A DNA stretch of 64,000 nt, from the NCBI RefSeq assembly GCF_023101185.1, contig NZ_CP078077.1, positions 2,447,630 through 2,511,629 of the forward strand, in the 5' to 3' direction. Below are positions 37,820-46,050 of the stretch, piece by piece; within the stretch, counting starts at the first letter, position 1, and each line of letters begins with the position of its first letter. The notes under the pieces are model-generated. The model made no database searches and was not told where the DNA came from. It was given only the letters and a program-made list of their open reading frames with translations. The position numbers were made by a program, and so were the translations under genes. This stretch comes from Microbacterium galbinum (GTDB lineage Bacteria > Actinomycetota > Actinomycetes > Actinomycetales > Microbacteriaceae).

Positions 37820-38839
37820 GTGGACACGGCCGGATGGGACCACGTCCCGCAGCAGGTCTCGACCGGGGCATTGCCCGGGTGGCGAGACGTCGAGCGGCTG
37901 GTCGGTGATGCGCACGCGCGCTTCGCCCGGGATTCCGACGGCATAGTCGCCGACTACATCCCCGTGCTCGCCGAGGTCGACCCCGAGCTCTTCGGGCTCG
38001 CCGTCATCGAGGTTGGCGGGGGAGTGCACGACGCGGGCGACGCGCAGCATCCGTTCTCGATCCAGTCGATCTCGAAGATGTTCGTCTACGCCCTCGCCAT
38101 CCAGGAGCACGGGCACGAGCGCGTCCGCGAGATCGTCGGGGTCAACAACACGGGGCTTCCCTTCAACTCGGTGATGGCGCTCGAGCTGAACGCCGGGCAT
38201 CCCATGAACCCCATGGTCAACGCCGGCGCGATCGCCACCACCGCGCTCATGCCGGGGGAGACGTCCGCCGAGCAGTGGGAGCGCGTCCGTGAGGGTCTGT
38301 CGGCGTTCGCAGGCCGCGCTCTCGGACTCGACGGCGTCGTCTACGCCTCCGAGGCGCGTACGAACGACCGCAACCGAGCGCTCGGGCGCCTGCTCACCAG
38401 CTATGGACGCCTCGAGGGCGACCCCGACGAGGTCGTCGACGTCTACACCCGCCAGTGCGCTCTCGCGGTGACCGCGCACGATCTGGCGGTCATGGGGGCC
38501 ACGCTGGCCGACGGCGGCGTCAACCCCATCACCGGGCAGCGGGTGGTGTCGGCCGAGGTGTGCCGTGACACGCTCGCCGTCGTCGCCGCCAGCGGCCTGT
38601 ACGAGCGCTCGGGTGAATGGCTGTTCGAGATCGGACTCCCGGCCAAGTCCGGTGTCTCCGGGGGCATCGTCGCGGTCGCCCCCGGCAAGGGCGCCGTCGC
38701 GGGCTTCTCGCCGCGTCTCGACGAAGCCGGCAACTCCGTGCGCTCGCAGCGCGCGATCGGCTACCTCTCCCGGGCCCTCGGGCTCAACCTGTTCGCGTCC
38801 GCACCCGCCGCTGCACCCGCCCCCGAGGAGTCCCGATGA
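37820..38839 (+). CDS. glsA: Glutaminase (serine beta-lactamase-like)
   Basis: 339 residues. It hydrolyses glutamine to glutamate and ammonia. Ser83 and Lys86 in HPFSIQSISKMFVYALA form the SXXK catalytic pair of this family. NNTGLPFNSVMALE, HPMNPMVNAGAIAT and AKSGVSGGIVAVAPGKGAVAGFSPRLDE are conserved. It starts at GTG after GGAGAG. The C-terminal Ala/Pro tail (SAPAAAPAPEESR) is not part of the fold. Four-base overlap with the following MFS gene suggests a glutamine or glutamate related role for that transporter. Confidence 0.93.
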   Translation: MDTAGWDHVPQQVSTGALPGWRDVERLVGDAHARFARDSDGIVADYIPVLAEVDPELFGLAVIEVGGGVHDAGDAQHPFSIQSISKMFVYALAIQEHGHERVREIVGVNNTGLPFNSVMALELNAGHPMNPMVNAGAIATTALMPGETSAEQWERVREGLSAFAGRALGLDGVVYASEARTNDRNRALGRLLTSYGRLEGDPDEVVDVYTRQCALAVTAHDLAVMGATLADGGVNPITGQRVVSAEVCRDTLAVVAASGLYERSGEWLFEIGLPAKSGVSGGIVAVAPGKGAVAGFSPRLDEAGNSVRSQRAIGYLSRALGLNLFASAPAAAPAPEESR

Positions 38840-40473
38840 CCGAGTCCGCGCCGCAGACCGCGTCCGTCGCCGTGAAGTCGTCCTGGCTTCCCATGATCAG
38901 CCTGTTCATGGCGCAGGTGCTGATGTCGTTCAACGTCGCCGCGCTCCCCATCTCGCTGGGTGGGATGGTGAGCGAGTTCGGCGTGCCGCCGACGGTCGCG
39001 AGCACCACGATCGTCATGTACGGGTTGGCCGTCGCAGCGCTCGTGATGACCGGTGCGAAGCTCGGTCAGCGCGTCGGATGGGTGCTGATCTTCCGCGTCG
39101 TGATCGCGCTGTTCGCGGCATCGTCGGTGCTCATGCTGATCGCCCCGAGCATCGGATGGGCGATCGCGGGTCAGGCGGTGGCCGGTGCCGCGGCGGCGAT
39201 CATCGTGCCCTCGATCGTCGCGCTCATCGCCGAGAACTACCGCGGCGCCCAGCAGGCGACGGCGATCGGCGCCATCGGTTCGGCGCGGGCGATCTCCGGT
39301 GTCACCGCGTTCCTCATCGGCGGCACTCTCGGCACTCTCGTCGGGTGGCGTCCGATGTTCTTCATCGTCCTCGGCATCGCCGTGCTCGTCTTCGCCTTCA
39401 GCTTCACGCTGCGCGGAGACCGCGGCGACCCCGGCATCCGCATCGATCTCGTCGCCTCGCTCCTCATCGGCGCGGCGATCGTGCTGCTCACCCTCGGCTT
39501 CAACAATCTCAACGGCTGGGGAGCGATCGAGGCGACGGAGGCGGCCCCGTTCGACATCCTGGGGCTCTCCCCGGCACCGCTCTTCATCGTGGCCGGCGTC
39601 GTGCTGGGGCAGGGGTTCTTCCTGTGGACGCGTCGGCGGATCGCCGAGGGACGTGTGCCGCTGATCGACCTCAGCATCCTGCGTTCCTCGAAGGAGCGCG
39701 CGGCGGTGTACGCCATGTTCATCGTGGTCGCTCTCGAGGCGTGCGTGAACTTCACGATCCCGCTCTACATCCAGATCGTGCAGGGGAGGACTCCCTTCGA
39801 CACCTCGATCGCGATGATGCCGTTCAACCTCACCGTGTTCATCACCGCGACCCTCGTCGTGCGGTTCTACAAGCGCTACCCGCCGCGTGTGATCGGCGTC
39901 TTCGGATTCCTGCTCACGACCGGCGCCCTCGTCTGGCTCTCGTTCGTCGTCAACAACAACTGGGAGACGCTGCCGACGATCCTCGGTCTGGTGGTGTTCG
40001 GGATCGGGCAGGGGGCGCTCGTGACCCTCGTCTTCAACGTGCTCGTCACCTCGGCGCCGTCGTCGCTCGCGGGTGACGTGGGATCGCTGCGGGGCACGAC
40101 CCAGAACCTCGCGTCGGCGGTGGGGACGGCGGTCGCGGGTGCGCTGCTCGTCTCTCTGCTGGGGCTGAGCGTCGGGCGCGCGGTCGTGGAGCATCCGGAG
40201 CTGCCGCCGGCGCTCGTCGCGCAGGTCGATCTCGACAGCGTGAACTTCGTGAGCAACGACGACCTGCGCGTGGTGCTCGATCGCACCGACGCGACGCCCG
40301 CCCAGGTCGACGCCGCCGTGGCCGTCAACGAGGAGGCCCGTCTGTCGACGCTGCGGCTGGGTCTGCTCGTGCTCGCCGGGATCAGCGCCCTGGCGATCCT
40401 CCCGGCCTCCCGACTGCCGCGATACAAGCCGGAGGAGATCCCGGATCCGTCGCCCGTGGCCGCGTCGGACTGA
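38836..40473 (+). CDS. MFS transporter, DHA2-like
   Basis: 545 residues, about 14 membrane helices. Family hints are MSFNVAALPISLGGMVSEFGV in helix 1 and GATFLIGGTLGTLVGW-like motif C in helix 5. A soluble loop (about 430-500) lies before the last helix, as in many actinobacterial DHA2 exporters. The start overlaps the glutaminase stop (ATGA), so both are made together. Drug or metabolite export is possible; the substrate is unknown. Confidence 0.85.
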   Translation: MTESAPQTASVAVKSSWLPMISLFMAQVLMSFNVAALPISLGGMVSEFGVPPTVASTTIVMYGLAVAALVMTGAKLGQRVGWVLIFRVVIALFAASSVLMLIAPSIGWAIAGQAVAGAAAAIIVPSIVALIAENYRGAQQATAIGAIGSARAISGVTAFLIGGTLGTLVGWRPMFFIVLGIAVLVFAFSFTLRGDRGDPGIRIDLVASLLIGAAIVLLTLGFNNLNGWGAIEATEAAPFDILGLSPAPLFIVAGVVLGQGFFLWTRRRIAEGRVPLIDLSILRSSKERAAVYAMFIVVALEACVNFTIPLYIQIVQGRTPFDTSIAMMPFNLTVFITATLVVRFYKRYPPRVIGVFGFLLTTGALVWLSFVVNNNWETLPTILGLVVFGIGQGALVTLVFNVLVTSAPSSLAGDVGSLRGTTQNLASAVGTAVAGALLVSLLGLSVGRAVVEHPELPPALVAQVDLDSVNFVSNDDLRVVLDRTDATPAQVDAAVAVNEEARLSTLRLGLLVLAGISALAILPASRLPRYKPEEIPDPSPVAASD

Positions 40474-40476
40474 TCC

Positions 40477-41025
40477 TCAGCGCAGCTCGGAGATCAGCAC
40501 GGCGCTCGTGCTCGGGGCCGTGGCCTCGAACACGTGCGGGGCGTCGCCCGGGTAGGTGAGGTAGTCGCCGGGGTTCAGCAGTGCGGCGGCCCCGGCGGGG
40601 CCGACCTTCGCCTGCCCCGAGATCAGCACCACGTGCTCGATGGTCCCGGGGTGGTGCGGATCGGAGCGTCGGGCCTCGCCCGGTTCGGCGGAGATCAGGT
40701 ACAGGTCGCGCCGTGCGCCGGGCGGGGAAGCGGCCAGCAGGGTGGCGCTGTACGCGGCGGCCGAGGACGGGACGCCGCTGAGATCCTCCCGGCGGATGAG
40801 CGTGGGCCCGCTCTGGGGCGGGTCTACGAAGACGGCGAACGGCACGTCGAGTGCGACGCCGAGCGCCCAGAGGGTTTCGACGCTCGGGTTCCCGGCTCCG
40901 CTCTCGAGCTGCGACACGGTGGCCTTGGAGACGCCGGCGCGCCGAGCGAGTTCCGAGACCGAGAGGGCTGCGGCTTCACGCTCCCGGCGCAGCGTGCGGG
41001 CGATGCGGGTGCGGAGATCCTCCAT
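40477..41025 (-). CDS. XRE-family regulator with C-terminal cupin domain
   Basis: 182 residues. An N-terminal helix-turn-helix (ALSVSELARRAGVSKATVSQLESGAGNPSVETLWALGVALDVP) is followed by a cupin barrel (HHPGTIEHVVLISGQAKVG, LNPGDYLTYPGDAPHVFEA) with His residues that may bind a metal or a ligand. Proteins of this layout sense small metabolites and control adjacent transport or amine genes. It is divergent from azlC, with a palindrome in the shared region, so control of azlCD is the simplest reading. Confidence 0.88.
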   Translation of the reverse strand: MEDLRTRIARTLRREREAAALSVSELARRAGVSKATVSQLESGAGNPSVETLWALGVALDVPFAVFVDPPQSGPTLIRREDLSGVPSSAAAYSATLLAASPPGARRDLYLISAEPGEARRSDPHHPGTIEHVVLISGQAKVGPAGAAALLNPGDYLTYPGDAPHVFEATAPSTSAVLISELR

Positions 41026-41036
41026 GCGTTCATGAT

Positions 41037-41081
41037 GTCAAACGATCGTTCGCTTGACTAGTCGTCCTTGAATGTTCAGAA
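41037..41081 (+). promoter_or_regulatory. azlC promoter and overlapping palindromic operator
   Basis: GTCAA (41037-41041) and TTGAC (41054-41058) enclose the perfect palindrome AACGATCGTT (41041-41050). TTGACT (41054-41059) can serve as -35 for azlC with CAGAAT (41076-41081) as -10, a 16-base spacer. A repressor bound here would cover the -35. Confidence 0.55.
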
Positions 41082-41130
41082 TGATGGTCATGTGTTCATT
41101 GCAGCGAACGGTCCGCGAGGGGATCGCCCC

Positions 41131-41850
41131 GTGACCGCCGAGCGCGAGGTCTGGCGCGAGGCCCTCGGCGTCGTGCTGGCGACGAGCGCGTACGGCATCT
41201 CGTTCGGTGCCCTCGCCGTCGCGGCCGGGCTCGACGTCTGGCAGACCTGCGTGCTGAGCCTGCTCATGTTCACGGGAGGATCGCAGTTCGCCTTCGTCGG
41301 GGTCTTCGCGGCCGGCGGTGTCGCGGCGCTCCCCTCGGCGATCGCCTCGGCCGTCCTCCTCGGCGTGCGCAACGTCGCCTACGGCATGCGCATGTCGCCG
41401 GTCATCGGGGGAGGGCCTGCGACCCGTGCGCTGGCCGCCCACTTCACGATCGACGAATCGACGGCGGTGGCGATCGCCCAGAGCGATCCGCGCCTGCGCC
41501 GGGTCGGATTCTGGGTCACCGGCATCGGGATCTTCGTCGGCTGGAACATCACCACCCTCATCGGCGCCCTCGTCGGCAACGTGCTCGGCGATCCGAAGGA
41601 CTGGGGGCTGGATGCCGCGGCGGCGGCCGCCTTCCTGGCGCTGCTGTGGCCGCGCCTGCAGCAACGCCAGGCGATCGCCGTCGGGATCGCCGCCGCCGTC
41701 GTCGCCGCGGCGCTCACGCCCTTCCTCCTCCCCGGTCTGCCGGTGCTCGTCGCGGCCGTCGTGGCCGTGATCGTCGGGTGGTTCAACTGGCTGGGGCGCC
41801 CGGCATCCGATGGCCGCGCAGCGGATGCCGATGAGAAGGGGGAATCATGA
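41131..41850 (+). CDS. azlC: AzlC family branched-chain amino acid exporter subunit
   Basis: 239 residues from the GTG at 41131, chosen because GAGGGGA lies seven bases upstream; in-frame TTG (41068) and GTG (41092) starts lack this and overlap the proposed promoter. The AzlC motif YGISFGALAVAAGLDVWQTCVLSLLMFTGGSQFAFVGV and the ESTAVAIAQ segment are present, with 7-8 helices. With AzlD it exports branched-chain amino acids or analogues (known for B. subtilis AzlCD and C. glutamicum BrnFE). Confidence 0.88.
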   Translation: MTAEREVWREALGVVLATSAYGISFGALAVAAGLDVWQTCVLSLLMFTGGSQFAFVGVFAAGGVAALPSAIASAVLLGVRNVAYGMRMSPVIGGGPATRALAAHFTIDESTAVAIAQSDPRLRRVGFWVTGIGIFVGWNITTLIGALVGNVLGDPKDWGLDAAAAAAFLALLWPRLQQRQAIAVGIAAAVVAAALTPFLLPGLPVLVAAVVAVIVGWFNWLGRPASDGRAADADEKGES

Positions 41851-42161
41851 CCCTGTGGAGTGCGATCCTGCTGGCGGCTCTCGTCTGCCTGTCGCTGAAG
41901 GCCGTCGGATACCTCGTGCCGCCGAAGGTGCTCGAGGCGCCCCGACCCGCGCGTATCTCCGACCTGCTGACCGTCGCCCTGCTCGCGGCGCTCGTCGCGG
42001 TGCAGACGCTGGGCGACGGTCAGGCGATCGTCGTCGATGCGCGCCTGCCCGCACTGCTCGTCGCCGCGGGTCTGTTGTGGCTGCGGCAGTCCTTCCTCGT
42101 CGTGGTGTTCGCGGCGGCGCTCACCGCTGCCCTCCTGCGTCTGTTCGGACTCGCGGCCTGA
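41847..42161 (+). CDS. azlD: AzlD family small exporter subunit
   Basis: 104 residues, four membrane helices, the usual AzlD size. KAVGYLVPPKVLEAPRPARISDLLTVALLAALVAVQ is typical. Partner of AzlC. ATGA overlap with azlC. Confidence 0.88.
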   Translation: MTLWSAILLAALVCLSLKAVGYLVPPKVLEAPRPARISDLLTVALLAALVAVQTLGDGQAIVVDARLPALLVAAGLLWLRQSFLVVVFAAALTAALLRLFGLAA

Positions 42162-42168
42162 CCGCGCG

Positions 42169-42174
42169 TAGGAT
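42169..42174 (+). promoter_or_regulatory. -10 box of a leaderless promoter
   Basis: TAGGAT, then CGGAGG, then the GTG at 42181. Confidence 0.5.
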
Positions 42175-42180
42175 CGGAGG

Positions 42181-42564
42181 GTGGGCGTGAGTCGGTTGTC
42201 GAGAGTTCTGTCGTGGGTGGCCTCGGCCCTGGTCGGTGGCGTCTACGGTGTCGCCGGCACGATCGCGCACAGCCAGACCTGGGGTCCGATCCCGACCGGC
42301 ATGATCGTCGGAGCGATCGCGTGCGCGGCGATCCTCATCGCCATCCGCGTGCTCACCCACGACCGCGGCGCCGCCGTCGCGGCCGGCCTCGGGATGGTGG
42401 GCATGCTGCTCCTGATCTCCGGCCGGGGCCCCGGCGGATCCGTCGTCGTCGAGAACACGCTCGCGGGACAGATCTGGACGTACCTGATCGCCGCGATCGT
42501 TCTCGTCGTCATCGCGTGGCCGTCGTTCCGGTCGGTGCCCGTCGCCACGGAGGCGGAGAAGTAG
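42181..42564 (+). CDS. Small integral membrane protein
   Basis: 127 residues with four hydrophobic helices (about 8-28, 38-55, 65-82 and 97-113) and short loops. No catalytic motif. Starts at GTG with CGGAGG immediately before it and TAGGAT six bases upstream. I recognise no characterised family, although similar small membrane proteins often sit before the ferredoxin gene in this group (recollection, not checked). Its TAG stop is part of the next promoter. Confidence 0.75.
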   Translation: MGVSRLSRVLSWVASALVGGVYGVAGTIAHSQTWGPIPTGMIVGAIACAAILIAIRVLTHDRGAAVAAGLGMVGMLLLISGRGPGGSVVVENTLAGQIWTYLIAAIVLVVIAWPSFRSVPVATEAEK

Positions 42565-42567
42565 ACT
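42562..42567 (+). promoter_or_regulatory. -10 box of a leaderless promoter for fdxA
   Basis: TAGACT, six bases before the GTG at 42574; the TAG is also the stop codon of the upstream gene. Confidence 0.55.
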
Positions 42568-42573
42568 GGAGCG

Positions 42574-42894
42574 GTGACGTATGTGATCGCCCTCCCGTGT
42601 GTCGATGTGAAGGACCGAGCCTGCATCGACGAATGCCCCGTCGACTGCATCTACGAAGGCGAGCGCTCCCTCTACATCCACCCGGACGAGTGCGTCGACT
42701 GCGGCGCCTGCGAGCCGGTGTGCCCCGTCGAGGCGATCTACTACGAGGACGACCTGCCCGACGAGTGGCAGGACTACTACAAGGCGAACGTCGAGTTCTT
42801 CGACGAGGTCGGCTCGCCCGGAGGCGCGGCCAAGGTCGGCGTCATCGCGCACGACCACCCGATCATCGCGGCCCTGCCGCCCCAGGGCGAGTAG
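42574..42894 (+). CDS. fdxA: Seven-iron ferredoxin
   Basis: 106 residues. Cysteines in [20 protein letters not shown] supply a [3Fe-4S] site plus one ligand of the second cluster, and [12 protein letters not shown] supplies the [4Fe-4S] ligands, as in the actinobacterial FdxA/FdxC type. An acidic extension of about 50 residues follows ([30 protein letters not shown]), normal for this family. It carries electrons for oxidoreductases. It lies just upstream of dapC, a common actinobacterial pairing. Confidence 0.95.
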   Translation: MTYVIALPCVDVKDRACIDECPVDCIYEGERSLYIHPDECVDCGACEPVCPVEAIYYEDDLPDEWQDYYKANVEFFDEVGSPGGAAKVGVIAHDHPIIAALPPQGE

Positions 42895-42904
42895 GCCGGC
42901 GCCC

Positions 42905-44017
42905 GTGAGCGTCCGCGACCTCGCCGACTACCCCTGGGACGCCGTCGTTCCCTTCCGCGAGCGGGCGTCTGCGCACGCCGGCGGACTCGTCGACCTCTCC
43001 GTCGGATCGCCCGTCGATCCCACGCCCGAGATCATCCGGCGCGCTCTCGCCGAGGCGACGGACGCGCACGCCTATCCGCAGACCGTCGGGACACCGGCAC
43101 TGCGCGAGGCGATCGTCTCCTGGTACGCGCGTCGTCGCGGGGTCGATGACCTCACCGTCGCGAACGTGCTGCCCACGATCGGCTCGAAGGAGTTCGTGGC
43201 GCTCCTCCCGACCCTCCTCGGGCTGGGAGAGGGCGACATCGTCGTGCACCCCGAGATCGCCTACCCGACCTACGACGTCGGAGCACGCGTGGTCGGAGCG
43301 ACGCCGCTTCCCGCCGATGACCCGGCGGACTGGCCCGAGGGCACCAAGCTGATCTGGATCAACACTCCGGGCAACCCCGACGGTCGCACCTGGACGGTCT
43401 CGGAGCTCGCCGCCGCGGTGCGCCGTGCGCGCGAGCTGGATGCCGTCATCGCGAGCGACGAGTGCTACGCGGAACTCGGCTGGGACGGTGCCTGGGCGAC
43501 CGAGGCGATCCCGTCGATCCTCGATCCGCGGGTGACCGGGGGGTCGCGGGCCAACCTGCTCAGCGTCTACTCGCTGAGCAAGCAGTCGAACCTCGCGGGC
43601 TACCGCGCCGCCTTCGTCGCCGGCTGCGCGCGCATCGTCGCCGACCTGCTCACCGCCCGCAAGCACCTGGGCCTCATGCCGCCCGAACCCGTGCAGCACG
43701 CCATGGCGGTGGCGCTCGGCGACGACGAGCACGTCGCCGCCCAGAAGGAGCTCTACCGCGAACGGCGGGAGCTGCTGCGTCCCGCCGTGGAGGCCGCCGG
43801 CTTCCGTCTCGACGGCTCCGAAGCCGGTCTCTACCTGTGGGTGACCGAGGGGCGTGACGCATGGGAGTCGATGGCTCGCCTCGCCGATCTCGGCATCCTG
43901 GCGGGTCCGGGTCCGTTCTACGGAGCAGCCGCCGCCTCGCACGTGCGTCTCGCGCTGACGGCGCCGACGGAGCGCGTCGCGGAGGCCGCTCGACGCCTGC
44001 ACGCCGCCGCTTCGTAG
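42905..44017 (+). CDS. dapC: Succinyldiaminopimelate transaminase
   Basis: 370 residues, class I aminotransferase fold. The PLP lysine is in SVYSLSKQSNLAGYRAAF; NTPGNPDGRTW and SDECYAELGW hold other cofactor contacts. It converts N-succinyl-2-amino-6-ketopimelate to N-succinyl-diaminopimelate in lysine and peptidoglycan precursor synthesis. Assignment to DapC rather than another aminotransferase rests on the fdxA neighbour and the nearby dapD and dapE. Starts at GTG, ten bases after fdxA. Confidence 0.9.
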   Translation: MSVRDLADYPWDAVVPFRERASAHAGGLVDLSVGSPVDPTPEIIRRALAEATDAHAYPQTVGTPALREAIVSWYARRRGVDDLTVANVLPTIGSKEFVALLPTLLGLGEGDIVVHPEIAYPTYDVGARVVGATPLPADDPADWPEGTKLIWINTPGNPDGRTWTVSELAAAVRRARELDAVIASDECYAELGWDGAWATEAIPSILDPRVTGGSRANLLSVYSLSKQSNLAGYRAAFVAGCARIVADLLTARKHLGLMPPEPVQHAMAVALGDDEHVAAQKELYRERRELLRPAVEAAGFRLDGSEAGLYLWVTEGRDAWESMARLADLGILAGPGPFYGAAAASHVRLALTAPTERVAEAARRLHAAAS

Positions 44018-44087
44018 AGAATCTGTAGGTTTCCCCCTCCCAGCGCCGATCCGTTTGGCGGATGCGACAGTAGGCGTGCGGGCCTAC

Positions 44088-44093
44088 TAGGCT
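44088..44093 (+). promoter_or_regulatory. -10 box and structured leader of gltA
   Basis: TAGGCT with CGACAG 17 bases before it as a poor -35. Transcription near 44100 would leave a leader of about 135 bases containing two small hairpins (GGTCG/CGACC and GGCG/CGCC around 44107-44134). Confidence 0.4.
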
Positions 44094-44234
44094 GTAAAGG
44101 CGATTCGGTCGTGACCCGACCTGGCGCTGTGCGCCGTGCGATCGCCCGCTCCGATGAGATCAGGTTCCAAGGATGACCGATCTGCTCGGGGCGAGACGAG
44201 ACAGACTACGGGCAGAAACCCCAAGGAGGTCCGC

Positions 44235-45530
44235 GTGAGTGCAGCGGCAGACCAGCAGGCCACGGCGAAGCTGACGATCGGTGACACGACCGCCGAGTTC
44301 CCCGTGCTGCAGGGCACGGCGGGCCACAACAGCATCGACTTCTCGACGCTGACCCGCCAGACCGGCTACACCGGGCTCGACTACGGGTTCGTCAACACGG
44401 CGTCGACGAAGTCCGACATCACCTTCATCGACGGCGACAAGGGCATCCTGCGCTATCGCGGGTACCCGATCGAGCAGCTCGCCGGTCGCACCAGCTACCT
44501 CGAGGTCGCCTGGCTGCTCATCTACGGCGAGCTCCCGTCGGAGTCCGAGCTGGCCGAGTTCGACGAGAAGATCCGTCGCCACACGCTACTGCACGAAGAC
44601 CTCAAGCACTTCTTCTCGGCACTGCCGCACACGGCGCACCCGATGTCGGTGCTGTCCTCGGCCGTCGCCGCGCTCTCGACCTACTACGAGGGCCAGACCG
44701 ACCCGCACAACCCCGAGCACGTCGAGATCAACACGATCCGCATGCTCGCGAAGCTCCCGGTGATCGCGGCCTACGCGCACAAGAAGAGCGTCGGTCAGGC
44801 CTTCCTCTACCCCGACAACTCGCTCGGCTTCGTCGAGAACTTCCTCAAGCTCAACTTCGGCGTCAACTCCGAGCCCTACGAGATCAACCCGGTTATGTCG
44901 AAGGCGCTCGAGCTCCTGCTGATCCTGCACGAGGACCACGAGCAGAACGCGTCGACCTCGACCGTGCGACTGGTCGGATCGACCGGGGCGAACCAGTTCG
45001 CGTCGGTGTCCGCCGGCATCCAGGCCCTTTCGGGGCCGTTGCACGGCGGGGCCAACGAGGCCGTTCTCACGATGCTCGGCCAGATCCGCGACTCGGGTCA
45101 GAGCGTCTCGCGCTTCGTCGAGCGGGTGAAGAACAAGGAAGAGGGCGTGAAGCTGATGGGCTTCGGGCACCGGGTCTACAAGAACTACGACCCGCGCGCC
45201 AAGCTCGTCAAGGACGCCGCCGACGAGGTCCTCGCCTCCCTCGGCGTCACCGACCCGCTGCTCGACCTCGCGAAGGAGCTCGAGGAGATCGCTCTCGCCG
45301 ACGACTACTTCCGCGAGCGTCGTCTGTATCCGAACGTCGATTTCTACACCGGCGTGATCTACAAGGCGATGGGGTTCCCCACGCGCATGTTCACGGTGCT
45401 GTTCGCCATCGGCCGTCTGCCCGGCTGGCTTGCGCAGTGGCGCGAGCTGCAGCTCGACCCGCAGACCAAGATCGGTCGCCCGCAGCAGCTGTACACCGGG
45501 TCCCCGGAGCGTTCGTACCCGAACCGCTGA
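44235..45530 (+). CDS. gltA: Citrate synthase
   Basis: 431 residues from the GTG at 44235, which follows AGGAGGT. It condenses oxaloacetate and acetyl-CoA, the entry of the TCA cycle. Catalytic segments: GPLHGGANEAV, LMGFGHRVYKNYDPRAK (His) and YPNVDFYTGVIYKAMGFP (Asp region). Length and N-terminal beta domain fit the type II hexameric, NADH-sensitive group. A longer upstream in-frame start would run through the leader and is rejected. Confidence 0.95.
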   Translation: MSAAADQQATAKLTIGDTTAEFPVLQGTAGHNSIDFSTLTRQTGYTGLDYGFVNTASTKSDITFIDGDKGILRYRGYPIEQLAGRTSYLEVAWLLIYGELPSESELAEFDEKIRRHTLLHEDLKHFFSALPHTAHPMSVLSSAVAALSTYYEGQTDPHNPEHVEINTIRMLAKLPVIAAYAHKKSVGQAFLYPDNSLGFVENFLKLNFGVNSEPYEINPVMSKALELLLILHEDHEQNASTSTVRLVGSTGANQFASVSAGIQALSGPLHGGANEAVLTMLGQIRDSGQSVSRFVERVKNKEEGVKLMGFGHRVYKNYDPRAKLVKDAADEVLASLGVTDPLLDLAKELEEIALADDYFRERRLYPNVDFYTGVIYKAMGFPTRMFTVLFAIGRLPGWLAQWRELQLDPQTKIGRPQQLYTGSPERSYPNR

Positions 45531-45540
45531 CACGACGCCG

Positions 45541-46032
45541 ATGCCCGTCGTCAGCGCCGAGGCTTTCGTTCCGGTCGATCCGGCGACGGCGTTCGCGGTG
45601 TCGCAGACGACCGGCGCGGTTCGCCGGCGCTGGGACGGGTTCATCAGTGAGCAGCATTTCCTCGACGGTGCGCAGAGCGCCGCGAAGGGCGTGCGCACCT
45701 TCACGCGCCAGCGGTTCGGTCTGTCGATGGTGAGCCGCTACGCGTCGTACGCTCCGCCGACGAACGTGGGAATGGTCATGGAGACCGGCCCCTGGTTCTT
45801 CGAGAAGCTGGGCGGTGGCTGGCGTTTCGTGGCCGCACCCGATGGGTCGGGCACGATCGCGACGTGGAAGTACAACTTCTCGTGCCGCCCGGCCTGGCTC
45901 GCGCCGGTGGCTGAACGCGTCGGCGCGGTGATCCTCGGTTTCGAGATCCGGCGGCGCCTCGCAGGGTTCGTCGCCGGATGCACGAACCCCGAGGTCATCC
46001 GTTCCGTGCGGAACGGGACCCCGGGGTCGTAG
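45541..46032 (+). CDS. SRPBCC (START-like) family protein
   Basis: 163 residues. The pattern of strands with a long C-terminal helix (AEAFVPVDPATAFAVSQTTGAVRRRWDGF..., GGGWRFVAAPDGSGTIATWKYNFSCRP..., VILGFEIRRRLAGFV) fits the polyketide cyclase/START-like fold that binds hydrophobic ligands. The ligand is unknown. It starts ten bases after gltA, so it is probably co-transcribed. Convergent with the helicase gene. Confidence 0.72.
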   Translation: MPVVSAEAFVPVDPATAFAVSQTTGAVRRRWDGFISEQHFLDGAQSAAKGVRTFTRQRFGLSMVSRYASYAPPTNVGMVMETGPWFFEKLGGGWRFVAAPDGSGTIATWKYNFSCRPAWLAPVAERVGAVILGFEIRRRLAGFVAGCTNPEVIRSVRNGTPGS

Positions 46033-46050
46033 ACGTGCGGATGCTGCGGG

